From positions 23,924 to 87,923 of the forward strand of contig JARFRB010000087.1 in the NCBI GenBank assembly GCA_029287455.1: a stretch of 64,000 nt of DNA, written 5' to 3'. The stretch's first letter is position 1, and the number at the start of each line of letters is the position of its first letter. A program made the position numbers and the translations under genes. Below are positions 8,758 to 17,339 of this stretch, one piece after another. Source of the stretch: Pelagibius litoralis. Lineage in GTDB: Bacteria; Pseudomonadota; Alphaproteobacteria; Kiloniellales; DSM-21159. The notes beneath the pieces are model-generated. The model worked only from the letters and a program-made list of their open reading frames with translations, was not told the DNA's origin and did not search any database.

Positions 8758-9884
8758 GCGCCGGGCCTCCCCCGACGGTGGTCCGCGGCCGCGCCCCTGA
8801 GAATGCAGTCGAGCCCCTCGGCCGCCGCCGCGAACCCGTGAGATTGCCGCAGGTAGCGCGCAGCACCTTGGCCCAAGGCCCGCCGCCGACCGGAGTCTTC
8901 CAGAAGCTGCGCGATGGCCGCCGATAAGGCGTCGTCGTCGCGCGGGGCGGTGAGAAGCCCGCTCACACCGTCGGCCACCACGGCCGGAACACCGCCTTCC
9001 CGCCCCGCGACAACCGGCAGCCCGAGCGCTTGCGCCTCCAGCAAGGCCATGCCGTAGGCTTCGTTGACCGCCGGCCAGACATAAAGATCACCAGCGGAAA
9101 AGAGGCCGTGGAGCGCTTCCGGCGGCAGCGCGCCCAGGAAGCGGACGCGCCCGCTGGGAAGGGCCGCGAAAGCCTCTTCCACCGCGCTGCGCGCCGGCCC
9201 GTCGCCAGCCAGCAGCACGACCCACTCCAAGTCCGCAAGCCGGCCCAGGGCTTCGGCAAGCAAGCGATAGGAGGCGAGCTTATCGCCCGCGCGCATCATT
9301 CCGGCGGCGATGATCCATGGGGCGTTGTCGGGCAAACCGGCCGTGGCACGCCAATGCGCCCGCGCACTCGCGCGGTCGGGGGAATCCGGGATCTCCACGA
9401 AGGGCGGCAGGTCCCTGAGCTTGGCGGAGTCGGGAAGGCAGGCCGCGTTACGGGGGTTGAGCGGGATCACGGCATCGGCCTGGGCCAAGGCATCGAGCAC
9501 GGCGCGGTAGCTCATGTCCCAGGGCCCGCCGGCCCGCTTCGGCGCGACGGAGGCTTCGGCCACCACGTAGGGAATGTCCAGCGTGCGCGCCACCCGAGGG
9601 CCGATCCAATCGGGAGCCTTGTAATAGAGGTGATAAGTGAACCAAAGGTCGGGGGGCGGGCTTGCCCCCGCAACGATGCGCTCGGCAATGCGGGCTCCCA
9701 GCTTTGCGCGGCGCGCTTGCTCGGCCGCATCGCCATCGGGCACCCGCCCGCGCAGGCGGCTGGCCAGGACGACCTCGTGCCCCGACCGCTCCATCGCGCG
9801 CCACAAGAGGCGGGCCATGTTGCGGTCGCCCGAGGGCACCGGATGATCGGGCGCTTTCATTGGCGCGTAGAAAGCGACCCGCAT
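8754..9884 (-). CDS. GT4-family glycosyltransferase
   Basis: 376 residues, retaining GT-B glycosyltransferase. The N-terminal domain begins with MRVAFYAPMKAPDHPVPSGD, a glycine/proline loop typical of GT4 enzymes. The C-terminal Glycos_transf_1 domain has the EX7E motif in NEAYGMALLEAQALGLP (about residues 275-291), followed by the donor-binding REGG loop. It starts 6 bases after the upstream glycosyltransferase and overlaps the phosphatase by 4 bases. The acceptor is unknown; polysaccharide, glycolipid or O-antigen-like products are all possible. Confidence 0.88.
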   Translation of the reverse strand: MRVAFYAPMKAPDHPVPSGDRNMARLLWRAMERSGHEVVLASRLRGRVPDGDAAEQARRAKLGARIAERIVAGASPPPDLWFTYHLYYKAPDWIGPRVARTLDIPYVVAEASVAPKRAGGPWDMSYRAVLDALAQADAVIPLNPRNAACLPDSAKLRDLPPFVEIPDSPDRASARAHWRATAGLPDNAPWIIAAGMMRAGDKLASYRLLAEALGRLADLEWVVLLAGDGPARSAVEEAFAALPSGRVRFLGALPPEALHGLFSAGDLYVWPAVNEAYGMALLEAQALGLPVVAGREGGVPAVVADGVSGLLTAPRDDDALSAAIAQLLEDSGRRRALGQGAARYLRQSHGFAAAAEGLDCILRGAAADHRRGRPGA

Positions 9885-9890
9885 CGACAG

Positions 9891-11225
9891 CTATCCCGCG
9901 ACCGCCCGGCCACTTGACGGCCGAACACTTGACGCCCCGCTCTCTTCAGTGTCGCCCTCTTCAACTCGGTCGGAGAGCGGCACAGCGGGGCGGAGCCCGT
10001 CGCGGTTCAAGCCGAAGCAGCCGAAGACGACCCCCATTCCGGCCTGCATGGAGAAATCCGCGCGCACCCGGGCGTTGCCCGCCGCACCCAAGCGTTGGCG
10101 CAGCGCGGGGTCCTTGATCAGGCGCGTCAGGCCCTTGGCGAGTTCGGCGGGTGCGGACGGTGGCGCCATGCATCCCGTCTCCCCCTCGATCAGCAGTTCG
10201 GGGATCGCCGAAACCCGGGTGGAGAGGCAGGCCAGCCCTTGGCTTTGGGCCTCCATCAATACGTTGGGAAGACCGTCCCGGTCGCCGTCGCCGGCAACCA
10301 AGCTGGCCAGCACGAAAAGGTCGCCGTCGCGGTAGGCCTGCAAGACCCTGTCATGTGGCTGCGCGCCAAGCCAGTCGATCCGGTCCGCCAAGCCCAGCTC
10401 CCCGGCCAGGTGCTTTAGCTTGCGCGACAGGGCGCCGCCGCCGACGTGGGTGAAGCGCCAGGCGGTGTCTTCCGGCAAGAGGGCGAGCGCGCGCAGCAGG
10501 TCTTCGTAACCCTTCTTTGGCACCGCCCGGCCGACCGAGAGGATCCGGACCGGATCCCGCGCGTCCGATCCGTCGCGCGAAGGACGCGCGGGCGGCGCGG
10601 GAAAACGCTCGAAATCCAAGCCGTGATAAGCCAGGCGCACTTTTTCCGGATCCGCGCTCAAATCGCGGAGATGCTCATAGCCCAGCTTCGTGCAGGTCAC
10701 CAGCCAGTCGAGCTCGGCGAGCTTCTCCCGCTTCTCCCAGTCCGGCGTGGTCCAGATATCGCGGGCGTGGGCGGAAACGCTCCAAGGCAGCCCTGTCATC
10801 AGGGCGGTGTAGCGGGCCACCGAGGCCGGCGTGTGCAGGAAATGCGCATAGAGGCGATCGACGTCCCGGGGAATTTCCGCGGCCAGGACACAGGCCTGGC
10901 CAAAGCGGCGGATCCGATTGGGTGTCAGGTCGCGGCGCAGGTCGGCCAGGAAAGCTTTCAGCGCCCTCTGGTATCCGGACAAGCCGCGTGCCCGGCGCCA
11001 GCCCGCGAAAACGCGCGCGGGTTCGCGCCACAGATATTCGGGCAGATAGGCCACGGGGGCCTGGATCTCCCGATGCACCGGGTGCACCGCGCGGTCGGTT
11101 GGGTGGCGCAGGCTGACAAGCCGCAGATCCAGCCCCGCGCGCTCAAGCGCCAGGAGCTCCTGGGCGATGAAGGTTTCGGAAAGGCGAGGGTAGCCCTTCA
11201 AGAGGACGGCGACGGTCTGCGGCAT
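9891..11225 (-). CDS. GT4-family glycosyltransferase
   Basis: 444 residues from an ATG at 11225. A longer frame begins upstream, but the family's N-terminus (VAVLLKGYPRLSETFIAQEL) starts directly after this ATG. The C-terminal Glycos_transf_1 domain shows SVGRAVPKKGYEDLLRALAL (about residues 230-250) and the EX7E-type stretch DGLPNVLMEAQSQGLACLS (about residues 325-343). It is related to exopolysaccharide and colanic-acid-type transferases that begin with KxYPxxSETF. It is the second gene of the leftward operon, 56 bases after the first. Confidence 0.88.
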   Translation of the reverse strand: MPQTVAVLLKGYPRLSETFIAQELLALERAGLDLRLVSLRHPTDRAVHPVHREIQAPVAYLPEYLWREPARVFAGWRRARGLSGYQRALKAFLADLRRDLTPNRIRRFGQACVLAAEIPRDVDRLYAHFLHTPASVARYTALMTGLPWSVSAHARDIWTTPDWEKREKLAELDWLVTCTKLGYEHLRDLSADPEKVRLAYHGLDFERFPAPPARPSRDGSDARDPVRILSVGRAVPKKGYEDLLRALALLPEDTAWRFTHVGGGALSRKLKHLAGELGLADRIDWLGAQPHDRVLQAYRDGDLFVLASLVAGDGDRDGLPNVLMEAQSQGLACLSTRVSAIPELLIEGETGCMAPPSAPAELAKGLTRLIKDPALRQRLGAAGNARVRADFSMQAGMGVVFGCFGLNRDGLRPAVPLSDRVEEGDTEESGASSVRPSSGRAVAG

Positions 11226-11281
11226 GGTGGCATCGACTATAACAGGGCTAGGGCATTTTGCGCGGGGTACCCGGGCAAGGG

Positions 11282-12529
11282 CTACCAACGGCGCGCTTTG
11301 GCTTCGGTCAGGGGTAGCGCGCGCCGGCCGCGTTGGGCCAGCCACTGGCCAGTCAGCTTGACCATGTTCTCCCGGCCATCCAAAAGGCCCGGCACCACGC
11401 TTTCCGACGGGCGGGGTTGCTGGCGAATGGTCTTGAGCGCCGTCGCCATGGCACGGGCATCGCGCTGCCCATCGTCGGGCAGCATGCGCAAGAGCCCAAG
11501 CTCCTGGGCGCGCGTCGCGCGGATAGCCTGTTCAAGGCGCGGCACGGTTCTGGGCACCATGATGCAGCGCTTATCGAAGGACAGGACTTCGCAGAAGGTG
11601 TTGTATCCGCCCATGCAAACCACACCCAAGGCGCGGGCCATCAGGCTTTCCACATGGGCGTTGAACGTGATCGCCTCGACTCGATCCAAGAGGTTCACCC
11701 GGCGCTGGAAGTCGGACTGCAGTTCGCTACCCATGAAGGGGCCGAGGACGATCAGCGCCGGATAGGGAATGGAAGGATCCTCCTCATAGGCGCGCAGGAC
11801 CCAATCGACGATGGCCTCGCCGTCGCCGCCGCCACCAACGGTCACCAAGATGAAGGGATCGCTGATCTTGTCGAAGTCAAGGTGCTGGGGATGGGGCGCG
11901 GAGAGGCGCCGCAAATAGCCGGTGTAGGTCAGGCGCTGGCGCACGGAAGCGGGCAGCTCGATCCCCTCCAAGGGTTCGCAGATCTGCGGCAAGCCGTAGA
12001 TCCAAATATCGTCGTAGAGGCGCGGGATGGCGGGCAGGACATGCTTGCGTTCCCACTCGCTGGCCAGCATGTCGGGATCGTCCATCACGTCACGCAGCCC
12101 GAGCACGCAAGGCGTGCCCCGCGCGCGCAACAGTTCCAGGGTTGCCTTGACCTCGCCGCGCAGGCCCAGGGGCTCCTTATCGACGATGAAGAGATCGGGA
12201 TCGAAAATGTCGGCCGTGTGTTGAATGATCGACTCCCGCATGGCCAGCGTCTTTTCGATATCGATCGGCAGCTTCAGGGAGACGTAGTCGCCATCGCGCA
12301 GCTTGATCACGCCGGGGATGCGCACGAAGTCCACGCGGGCGTGAAAGTCGAAGCTTCCGATGATAGGCGAGCCCGAAAGAATCAAGACCGAGAGATCCGG
12401 GTCGGATTCCACCAAGGCGTGGGCGATCTCCCGGCAGCGCCTGAGATGGCCCAGGCCGAAGCTGTCATGGCTGTAGATGAGGATCCGCGCCCCCAGCGGG
12501 TTTCCGTCCATCATCGTCGGTCCCTTCAC
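11282..12529 (-). CDS. COG4671-type predicted glycosyltransferase, first gene of the operon
   Basis: 415 residues; a second in-frame Met pair at residues 6-7 could be the start. The N-terminal motif SHDSFGLGHLRRCREIAHAL (about residues 20-39) is the hallmark of the predicted-glycosyltransferase family related to MurG. The donor domain has VTVGGGGDGEAIVDW (about residues 215-230) and MGGYNTFCEVLSFDKRCIMV (about residues 300-320). It heads a six-gene leftward operon (12529 to 6417) and shares a 244-base divergent intergenic region with the ABC exporter-like gene. Confidence 0.87.
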   Translation of the reverse strand: MKGPTMMDGNPLGARILIYSHDSFGLGHLRRCREIAHALVESDPDLSVLILSGSPIIGSFDFHARVDFVRIPGVIKLRDGDYVSLKLPIDIEKTLAMRESIIQHTADIFDPDLFIVDKEPLGLRGEVKATLELLRARGTPCVLGLRDVMDDPDMLASEWERKHVLPAIPRLYDDIWIYGLPQICEPLEGIELPASVRQRLTYTGYLRRLSAPHPQHLDFDKISDPFILVTVGGGGDGEAIVDWVLRAYEEDPSIPYPALIVLGPFMGSELQSDFQRRVNLLDRVEAITFNAHVESLMARALGVVCMGGYNTFCEVLSFDKRCIMVPRTVPRLEQAIRATRAQELGLLRMLPDDGQRDARAMATALKTIRQQPRPSESVVPGLLDGRENMVKLTGQWLAQRGRRALPLTEAKARRW

Positions 12530-12773
12530 TTCCCAGCGGGTCGCGCCAGCCCAGCATGCCCCCTTTCGCGCCGCCCGGACTATGCCACAGCTCGCCGTCG
12601 ATGCGAAGTCTCGGATGGCTGGCCGCGCGGAAGCTTGCCCGTTTTCGCTTGGTCGTTATCTTGCGCGAGGTTAAGGTTCGCCACGTGGTGGCAATCGCAT
12701 GCTCAATCCAGAGGCTCGCGGATCCGATCGCGAACCCTTGAAGGCCGCCGGAAAGTAGGACCGCGGCACGGGA
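12530..12773. promoter_or_regulatory. Divergent intergenic region between the glycosyltransferase operon and the ABC exporter-like gene
   Basis: The only promoter region available to both the six-gene leftward operon and the rightward ABC/cNMP pair. It holds a small palindrome, GCCAC-GTG-GTGGC, at 12680-12692. I could not identify a convincing -35/-10 pair in either direction. Shared control of the two units is inferred from the head-to-head arrangement only. Confidence 0.4.
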
Positions 12774-15488
12774 ATGGAACCGAACCTTCTCAGGTACATT
12801 TGGCGGAACAGCAGAGCCGAGCAGATCCGGATTCTGTTCCTCGTCATCGTGTCGCTGCCTTTCTATTACATCTCCTTGAATCTGCCCAAGGACATCGTGA
12901 ACCGCGGCATCCAGGGCCGCGGTTTCGACGGCCCGATGGACACCGAGACTTTCGGCGCGATCCCGGTTCCCTTCTCCGAGCGGATCTTTGGGGAATCGCG
13001 CATGCTTTTCGAGGGGTTTTCCCTGGAGCAGTGGCAGCTGCTGATGGCGCTCAGTTTGACCTTCCTTGGGCTGGTCTGCGTCAACGGGCTTTTCAAGCTG
13101 GTCGTGAACACCGCCAAAGGGCGTTTGGGCGAGCGCATGTTGCGGCGCCTGCGCTACGAGCTCGCCGATCATCTCCTGCGCTTCCGGCAATCGCAATTGA
13201 AGCGCATGAAAAGCGCCGAGGTGGCCACCATGGTGAAGGACGAGGTGGAGCCGCTGGGCGGGTTCATCGGCGACGCCTTCGTCACGCCGGTCTTTCTGGG
13301 CGGACAGGCGATGACGGCGATGGCCTTTATTCTGGTCCAGTCCCTACCGCTCGGCCTGGTCGCGCTGGCCATTCTCGTCGTCCAGGCCGTCCTGATCCCG
13401 AAGCTTCGGGTCAAGCTCTTGCTGCTTGGCAAGGAGCGGCAGTTGACCGCGCGCCAGCTCGCCGGCCGGATCAGCGAGATGATGGACGGCAGCGTCGAGG
13501 TCCACACCAACGACACGTCTAATTTCGAGCGCGCGGAGCTGACTTCGCGCCTGGGCAAGATCTTTGAAATCCGCTTCGAGATCTACAAGCGCAAGTTCGC
13601 CATCAAGTTCCTGAATAACTTCCTCTCTCAGGTCACGCCCTTCGTGTTCTACGCCGGCGGTGGCTTGCTCGCGATCTACGGCTACATGGATATCGGCGCC
13701 CTTGTTGCGGTGATCGCCGCCTACAAGGATTTGCCGGGCCCGGTGCGCGACTTGATCAATTGGGAACAACAGCGCCAGGACGTGCGCATCAAATACGAAC
13801 AGGTGATCGAGCAGTTTCAGTCGACCGATATCATGGAGCCCGCGCTTCAGGACCCCGATGTTCCGGTGGCGCCTCTGGAGGGCAACATATCGGCGAACTC
13901 TCTGGTCTACACGGACGAGAACGGCGACCGCCTGGTCGATGGTGTGAGCTTCGAGTTTCCGCTGGACAGTCATGTGGCTTTGGTGGGCGACGCCAGCAGC
14001 GGCAAGGATCAAGTGGCGCTGATGCTGGTCGGCCTGGTCGCGCCCACCGCCGGCCACCTGGCGATCGGTGGAAAGGATCTTACCCGCCTGCCCGAATCGG
14101 CCCTTGGGCGCCGCATGGGCTACGCCGGCCCGGATGCCTATCTGTTTCCCCAGTCGGTGCGTGAGAACCTTGTCTACGGTTTGCGCCACCGCCCGATCGA
14201 TGAGCCCGTTTATCCGGAGTCCGAAGCGGCCGTTCACAAGTGGCGCGCGGACGAAGCCGCCCGGTCCGGGAACTGCCTTCTTGATGTCAACGCCGAATGG
14301 GTCGACCGCATATCGGCCGGCGCGCAGGATGAAGAGAGCCTCGACCGTTCACTTATCCAAGCCGTGTCGGTTGTCGACATGGAAGAGGATATCTACCGCT
14401 TCGGTCTCAATGGCTCCATCGACCCCGAGCAGCGGCCTGGCGTGGCGCAGGATCTGTTGCGGGCGCGCGTGGCCCTGACCGAGCGCTTGCGCGAGGTGGG
14501 GGCGGATTCCTTCGTCGTTCGCTTCGACGCCGACAAATACAATCCCAATGCGACCATGGCCGAGAACTTGCTGTTCGGAACGCCCAAGTCCGCGGACTTC
14601 GACGTAGATGCCATGGCCGACAACCCCATCGTCCTGCGTGCGCTTGATGAGGCGGAGTTGATGGATGATCTGGTGCAGAAGGGCTTCACCATCGCGCAAA
14701 CGATGGTCGAGCTGTTTGCCGACCTGCCGCCCGGCCATCCCTTCTTCGAACAGTTCAGCTTCATCGACGCCGATGACCTACCGGAGTTTCGCCAGTTGAT
14801 CCAGCGGGCCGAGGCGCGCGGTGTCGCGGGGCTGGGCGACGACGATCGCCGCCGCTTGCTGCGGCTGCCCTTCCGCTATATCGAGGCACGCCACCGCCTA
14901 GACTTGATCGACGAAACCTTGGAGCGCGAAGTGGTGACCGCGCGCAAGCTGATCGCGGCCGCGGTGGAGCGCGAGTGCCCGGACGCCGTCGAGTTCTTTG
15001 ATCCGGCGTCCTACAACGCCGCCGCGTCGATGATGGACAATATTCTTTTTGGCCGCTTGGTGTTCGGGCAAGCCGAGGCGCAGGAGACAGTGGGCCGGGC
15101 CGTCACCGAAGTGCTGCGCGAGATGGATCTCAGAGAGGCGGTCTGCCGGGTCGGCCTTGACTTCCAAGTGGGCGTCGGCGGCAAGCGCTTGAACGCGACC
15201 CAACGCCAGAAGCTGGCCATCGCGCGCGCCCTGATCAAGCGGCCCGACGTGCTTGTCATCAACGAGGCCACGGCGGTGATGGACGGCGCGACCCGCGCGC
15301 GCTTGATTCACACGGTGCTAGGGTACCGGGAGGGTGCGGGCGTGGTGTGGGTGCTTGAGCGCGCGGCCATGGCCGACCGCTTCGATGACGTGATCGTGCT
15401 GCGTCAGGGCCGTTTGATGGAGCGCGGTAAGTACGACGATCTCGCGCGCGATGGGACCACGTTGCCGCAGCTGGTTGATGCGGATTGA
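12774..15488 (+). CDS. ABC exporter-like protein with degenerate, expanded nucleotide-binding domain
   Basis: 904 residues, where a one-domain ABC half-exporter is about 580-600. Residues 1-350 form the exporter-type membrane domain (hydrophobic helices near 20-40, 90-110, 165-215 and 285-325; coupling region around GRLGERMLRRLRYELADHLL). The NBD starts near residue 385. Its Walker A is GDASSGKD (405-412) with Asp where Ser/Thr binds Mg. The Q-loop glutamine is absent (YAGPDAYLFPQ). The signature reads LNATQ (806-810) instead of LSGGQ. Walker B is VLVINE with Asn830 for Asp. The H-loop histidine is replaced in VLERAA. About 320 extra residues separate Q-loop and signature and contain two further copies of the xxxENLLFG element (near 461, 595 and 752). 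It is probably a non-canonical or inactive ATPase. A cyclic-nucleotide-binding protein gene follows 49 bases later. Confidence 0.85.
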   Translation: MEPNLLRYIWRNSRAEQIRILFLVIVSLPFYYISLNLPKDIVNRGIQGRGFDGPMDTETFGAIPVPFSERIFGESRMLFEGFSLEQWQLLMALSLTFLGLVCVNGLFKLVVNTAKGRLGERMLRRLRYELADHLLRFRQSQLKRMKSAEVATMVKDEVEPLGGFIGDAFVTPVFLGGQAMTAMAFILVQSLPLGLVALAILVVQAVLIPKLRVKLLLLGKERQLTARQLAGRISEMMDGSVEVHTNDTSNFERAELTSRLGKIFEIRFEIYKRKFAIKFLNNFLSQVTPFVFYAGGGLLAIYGYMDIGALVAVIAAYKDLPGPVRDLINWEQQRQDVRIKYEQVIEQFQSTDIMEPALQDPDVPVAPLEGNISANSLVYTDENGDRLVDGVSFEFPLDSHVALVGDASSGKDQVALMLVGLVAPTAGHLAIGGKDLTRLPESALGRRMGYAGPDAYLFPQSVRENLVYGLRHRPIDEPVYPESEAAVHKWRADEAARSGNCLLDVNAEWVDRISAGAQDEESLDRSLIQAVSVVDMEEDIYRFGLNGSIDPEQRPGVAQDLLRARVALTERLREVGADSFVVRFDADKYNPNATMAENLLFGTPKSADFDVDAMADNPIVLRALDEAELMDDLVQKGFTIAQTMVELFADLPPGHPFFEQFSFIDADDLPEFRQLIQRAEARGVAGLGDDDRRRLLRLPFRYIEARHRLDLIDETLEREVVTARKLIAAAVERECPDAVEFFDPASYNAAASMMDNILFGRLVFGQAEAQETVGRAVTEVLREMDLREAVCRVGLDFQVGVGGKRLNATQRQKLAIARALIKRPDVLVINEATAVMDGATRARLIHTVLGYREGAGVVWVLERAAMADRFDDVIVLRQGRLMERGKYDDLARDGTTLPQLVDAD

Positions 15489-15537
15489 ACGGAAGGCGGA
15501 AGCGTTCGGGTGGGATCAGGACGATCGGGAGTGTGAC

Positions 15538-15978
15538 ATGGGACTGGAACAAGAAGTTGCTATTCTAAAAAAGATTCCGCTCTTCGCGCGGATCGACCCC
15601 ACGAAGCTGAAGCTCATGGCCTTCGCCAGCGAGCGGATGATCTTCAAGCCTGGCCAAGCCGTTTGCAGGCAAGGCGACGTCGGAGACTCCGCTTTCATCA
15701 TTATCGACGGCGAGGCCGACATCCTGATTGAGAGCGATGGCGGCCCCATCAAGGTCGCGAGCGTGGGGCGCAACGATATTATCGGCGAGATCGCCATTCT
15801 TTTGGATGTGCCCCGTACGGCGACGGTGCAGGCGACCTCCGACCTTCAGACCCTGAAAATCACCAAGGATCTTTTCTTCCGGATGGTCACCGACTTTCCG
15901 GAGATGGGTGTTGAGATCATGCGGGTCCTGGCGCATCGCCTGGACGCCACCAACGCTCAGCTTCGCGCCGCGCGTTAG
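15538..15978 (+). CDS. Stand-alone cyclic-nucleotide-binding domain protein
   Basis: 146 residues from the ATG at 15538, chosen because GGGAG precedes it and the domain begins there; an in-frame ATG at 15478 would overlap the ABC gene. It is a single cNMP-binding beta-roll (residues 10-135) with the phosphate-binding cassette GEIAILLDVPRTATVQA, including the Glu and Arg that contact the cyclic nucleotide in CAP-type domains. There is no DNA-binding, kinase or channel domain. Directly downstream of the ABC exporter-like gene, it may gate or localise that protein in response to cAMP or cGMP (inference). Confidence 0.88.
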   Translation: MGLEQEVAILKKIPLFARIDPTKLKLMAFASERMIFKPGQAVCRQGDVGDSAFIIIDGEADILIESDGGPIKVASVGRNDIIGEIAILLDVPRTATVQATSDLQTLKITKDLFFRMVTDFPEMGVEIMRVLAHRLDATNAQLRAAR

Positions 15979-16010
15979 GGCCGGTCCTCCCGCTCTTCAC
16001 CGCCGCGGCT

Positions 16011-16802
16011 CTACGCCAGATCCACGATCACCGGGACGTGGTCGGATGGCTGTTCCCAAGCGCGGGTTTCGCGAAAAATCTCCAAGCCCTGGACGCCCTC
16101 CATCAACGCGGCGCTCGCGAAGGCGTGGTCCAGGCGCCAGCCGTAGTCTTTGTCGAAGGCCTGCGCGAAGCGGTAGCCCCACCAGGTGTAAAGCGGCTGG
16201 TCCGCGGGCACGAAATGACGGCCGACGTCCGTAAGCCCGCCCGCCCGAAGCACGTCGCTCAGCAGCCCCGATTCCAGCGGTGTGTGCCCAACGCTGCGCA
16301 GTAGGCGCTTGTGGTTCCACACGTCGTTCTCGAGCGGCGCGACATTGAGGTCGCCAACCAAGAGCAGCTTGCGCCCGCGCGCCTCGACCGACGACCAGGA
16401 CGCCATCTCCTTTAGGAACGCGATCTTGTGAGCGAACTTGTCGTTGACCTCGGGGTCGGGCTTGGGCCCGCCGGAGGGAACGTAGAAGTTATGCAGGCGC
16501 AGTCCGCCGGGCAGTTCGACGGAGGCGTGGCGCTTGTCGTCGCGCGCGCACCAGCGCAAGCGCTGCCGGTCCGCGAAGGGTACGCGCGAGATGATGGCGA
16601 CGCCGTTATATCCCTTCTGACCTGCGACGACGTGGTGCGGGTAACCAAGGGCGGAGAGATCTTCGGCGGGAAAAATCTCCTCTGCCATCTTGATCTCCTG
16701 AAGACAGATCACGTCTGGCGCGCGCTCCTCGATCAGTCGTGCCAGGTGGTCCATTCGCTGGCGCAGGGAGTTAACGTTCCAGCTTGCGATCCGCAGCTTC
16801 AA
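16011..16802 (-). CDS. xth: Exodeoxyribonuclease III
   Basis: AP endonuclease/3'-5' exonuclease of base-excision repair, 263 residues from a TTG at 16802. That start puts the conserved LRIASWNVNSLRQRM at the N-terminus, sits 10 bases after AAGGA, and gives a length close to E. coli XthA (268). Motifs are CLQEIKM (metal-binding Glu near residue 35), the LLLVGDLNVAP loop with catalytic Asp and Asn, and the C-terminal WRLDHAFAS and QPSDHVPVIVDL with the catalytic Asp-His pair. It is convergent with the cNMP-binding gene. Confidence 0.95.
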   Translation of the reverse strand: MKLRIASWNVNSLRQRMDHLARLIEERAPDVICLQEIKMAEEIFPAEDLSALGYPHHVVAGQKGYNGVAIISRVPFADRQRLRWCARDDKRHASVELPGGLRLHNFYVPSGGPKPDPEVNDKFAHKIAFLKEMASWSSVEARGRKLLLVGDLNVAPLENDVWNHKRLLRSVGHTPLESGLLSDVLRAGGLTDVGRHFVPADQPLYTWWGYRFAQAFDKDYGWRLDHAFASAALMEGVQGLEIFRETRAWEQPSDHVPVIVDLA

Positions 16803-16974
16803 GATACGCGCGTCCTTTCCACGATGTCGGCTTTGGGCCTTGGAATGCCCAGTTTTCCAGGTGCCCTTTGCCACGGGGCAGGGCGAGGCGAGGGGAAGAT
16901 AATCGACGCAAAGGCCGATGAGAAGCCGCTTGGCGCGATCGCAACGATTTCAGCGCGTGCCGGTGCCGCTATCC

Positions 16975-17003
16975 TTGACGCGCAGTCAAGCGGTCGTTAT
17001 AAC
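16975..17003 (+). promoter_or_regulatory. Sigma-70-type promoter of rpsT
   Basis: TTGACG at 16975-16980 and TATAAC at 16998-17003, separated by exactly 17 bases and ending 41 bases before the rpsT start. This is one of the best housekeeping promoters visible in the window, as expected for a ribosomal protein gene. Confidence 0.75.
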
Positions 17004-17044
17004 CGCGCGCCTTCGAATTTTGCGAAAGAGATACAAGGTCCGTC

Positions 17045-17308
17045 ATGGCCAACCACAAGTCAGCCGAAAAGCGCATTCGCCGCAACCAGCGCCGGAGTGA
17101 AGTGAACGGGGCGCGCGTCAGCCGTATCCGCACCTACATCAAGAGCGTCGAGACGGCGATCGCCTCCGGGGACAAGACGGCCGCCGACGCGGCCCTGAAA
17201 GCCGCCCAGCCGGAGATCCATCGTGGCGTCAGCAAGGGCGTGATGCACAAGAATACGGCCGCGCGGAAGCTTTCGCGCTTCTCCTCGCGGATCAAGCAGC
17301 TAGGCTAG
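17045..17308 (+). CDS. rpsT: Small ribosomal subunit protein bS20
   Basis: 87 residues, strongly basic, helical hairpin protein that binds 16S rRNA in the body of the 30S subunit. It has the classic N-terminus [18 protein letters not shown] and the C-terminal [16 protein letters not shown] segment. Position directly upstream of dnaA is the usual alphaproteobacterial arrangement. It has its own promoter at 16975-17003. Confidence 0.98.
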   Translation: MANHKSAEKRIRRNQRRSEVNGARVSRIRTYIKSVETAIASGDKTAADAALKAAQPEIHRGVSKGVMHKNTAARKLSRFSSRIKQLG

Positions 17309-17316
17309 TCGCCCGC

Positions 17317-17339
17317 CCGCACGCGCTCACGGCGTGCGG
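17317..17339 (+). terminator. GC-rich hairpin after rpsT
   Basis: A perfect 8-bp stem, CCGCACGC pairing with GCGTGCGG around a 7-base loop, begins 9 bases after the rpsT stop. No U-tract follows, so it may be a 3'-end stabiliser or a weak terminator rather than a strong intrinsic one. Confidence 0.5.

Noticed and set aside
12680..12692. GCCAC-GTG-GTGGC palindrome in the divergent region of the glycosyltransferase/ABC cluster.
   Set aside because: Only 5-base arms, single copy, no known regulator motif; mentioned with the intergenic region but not claimed as an operator.
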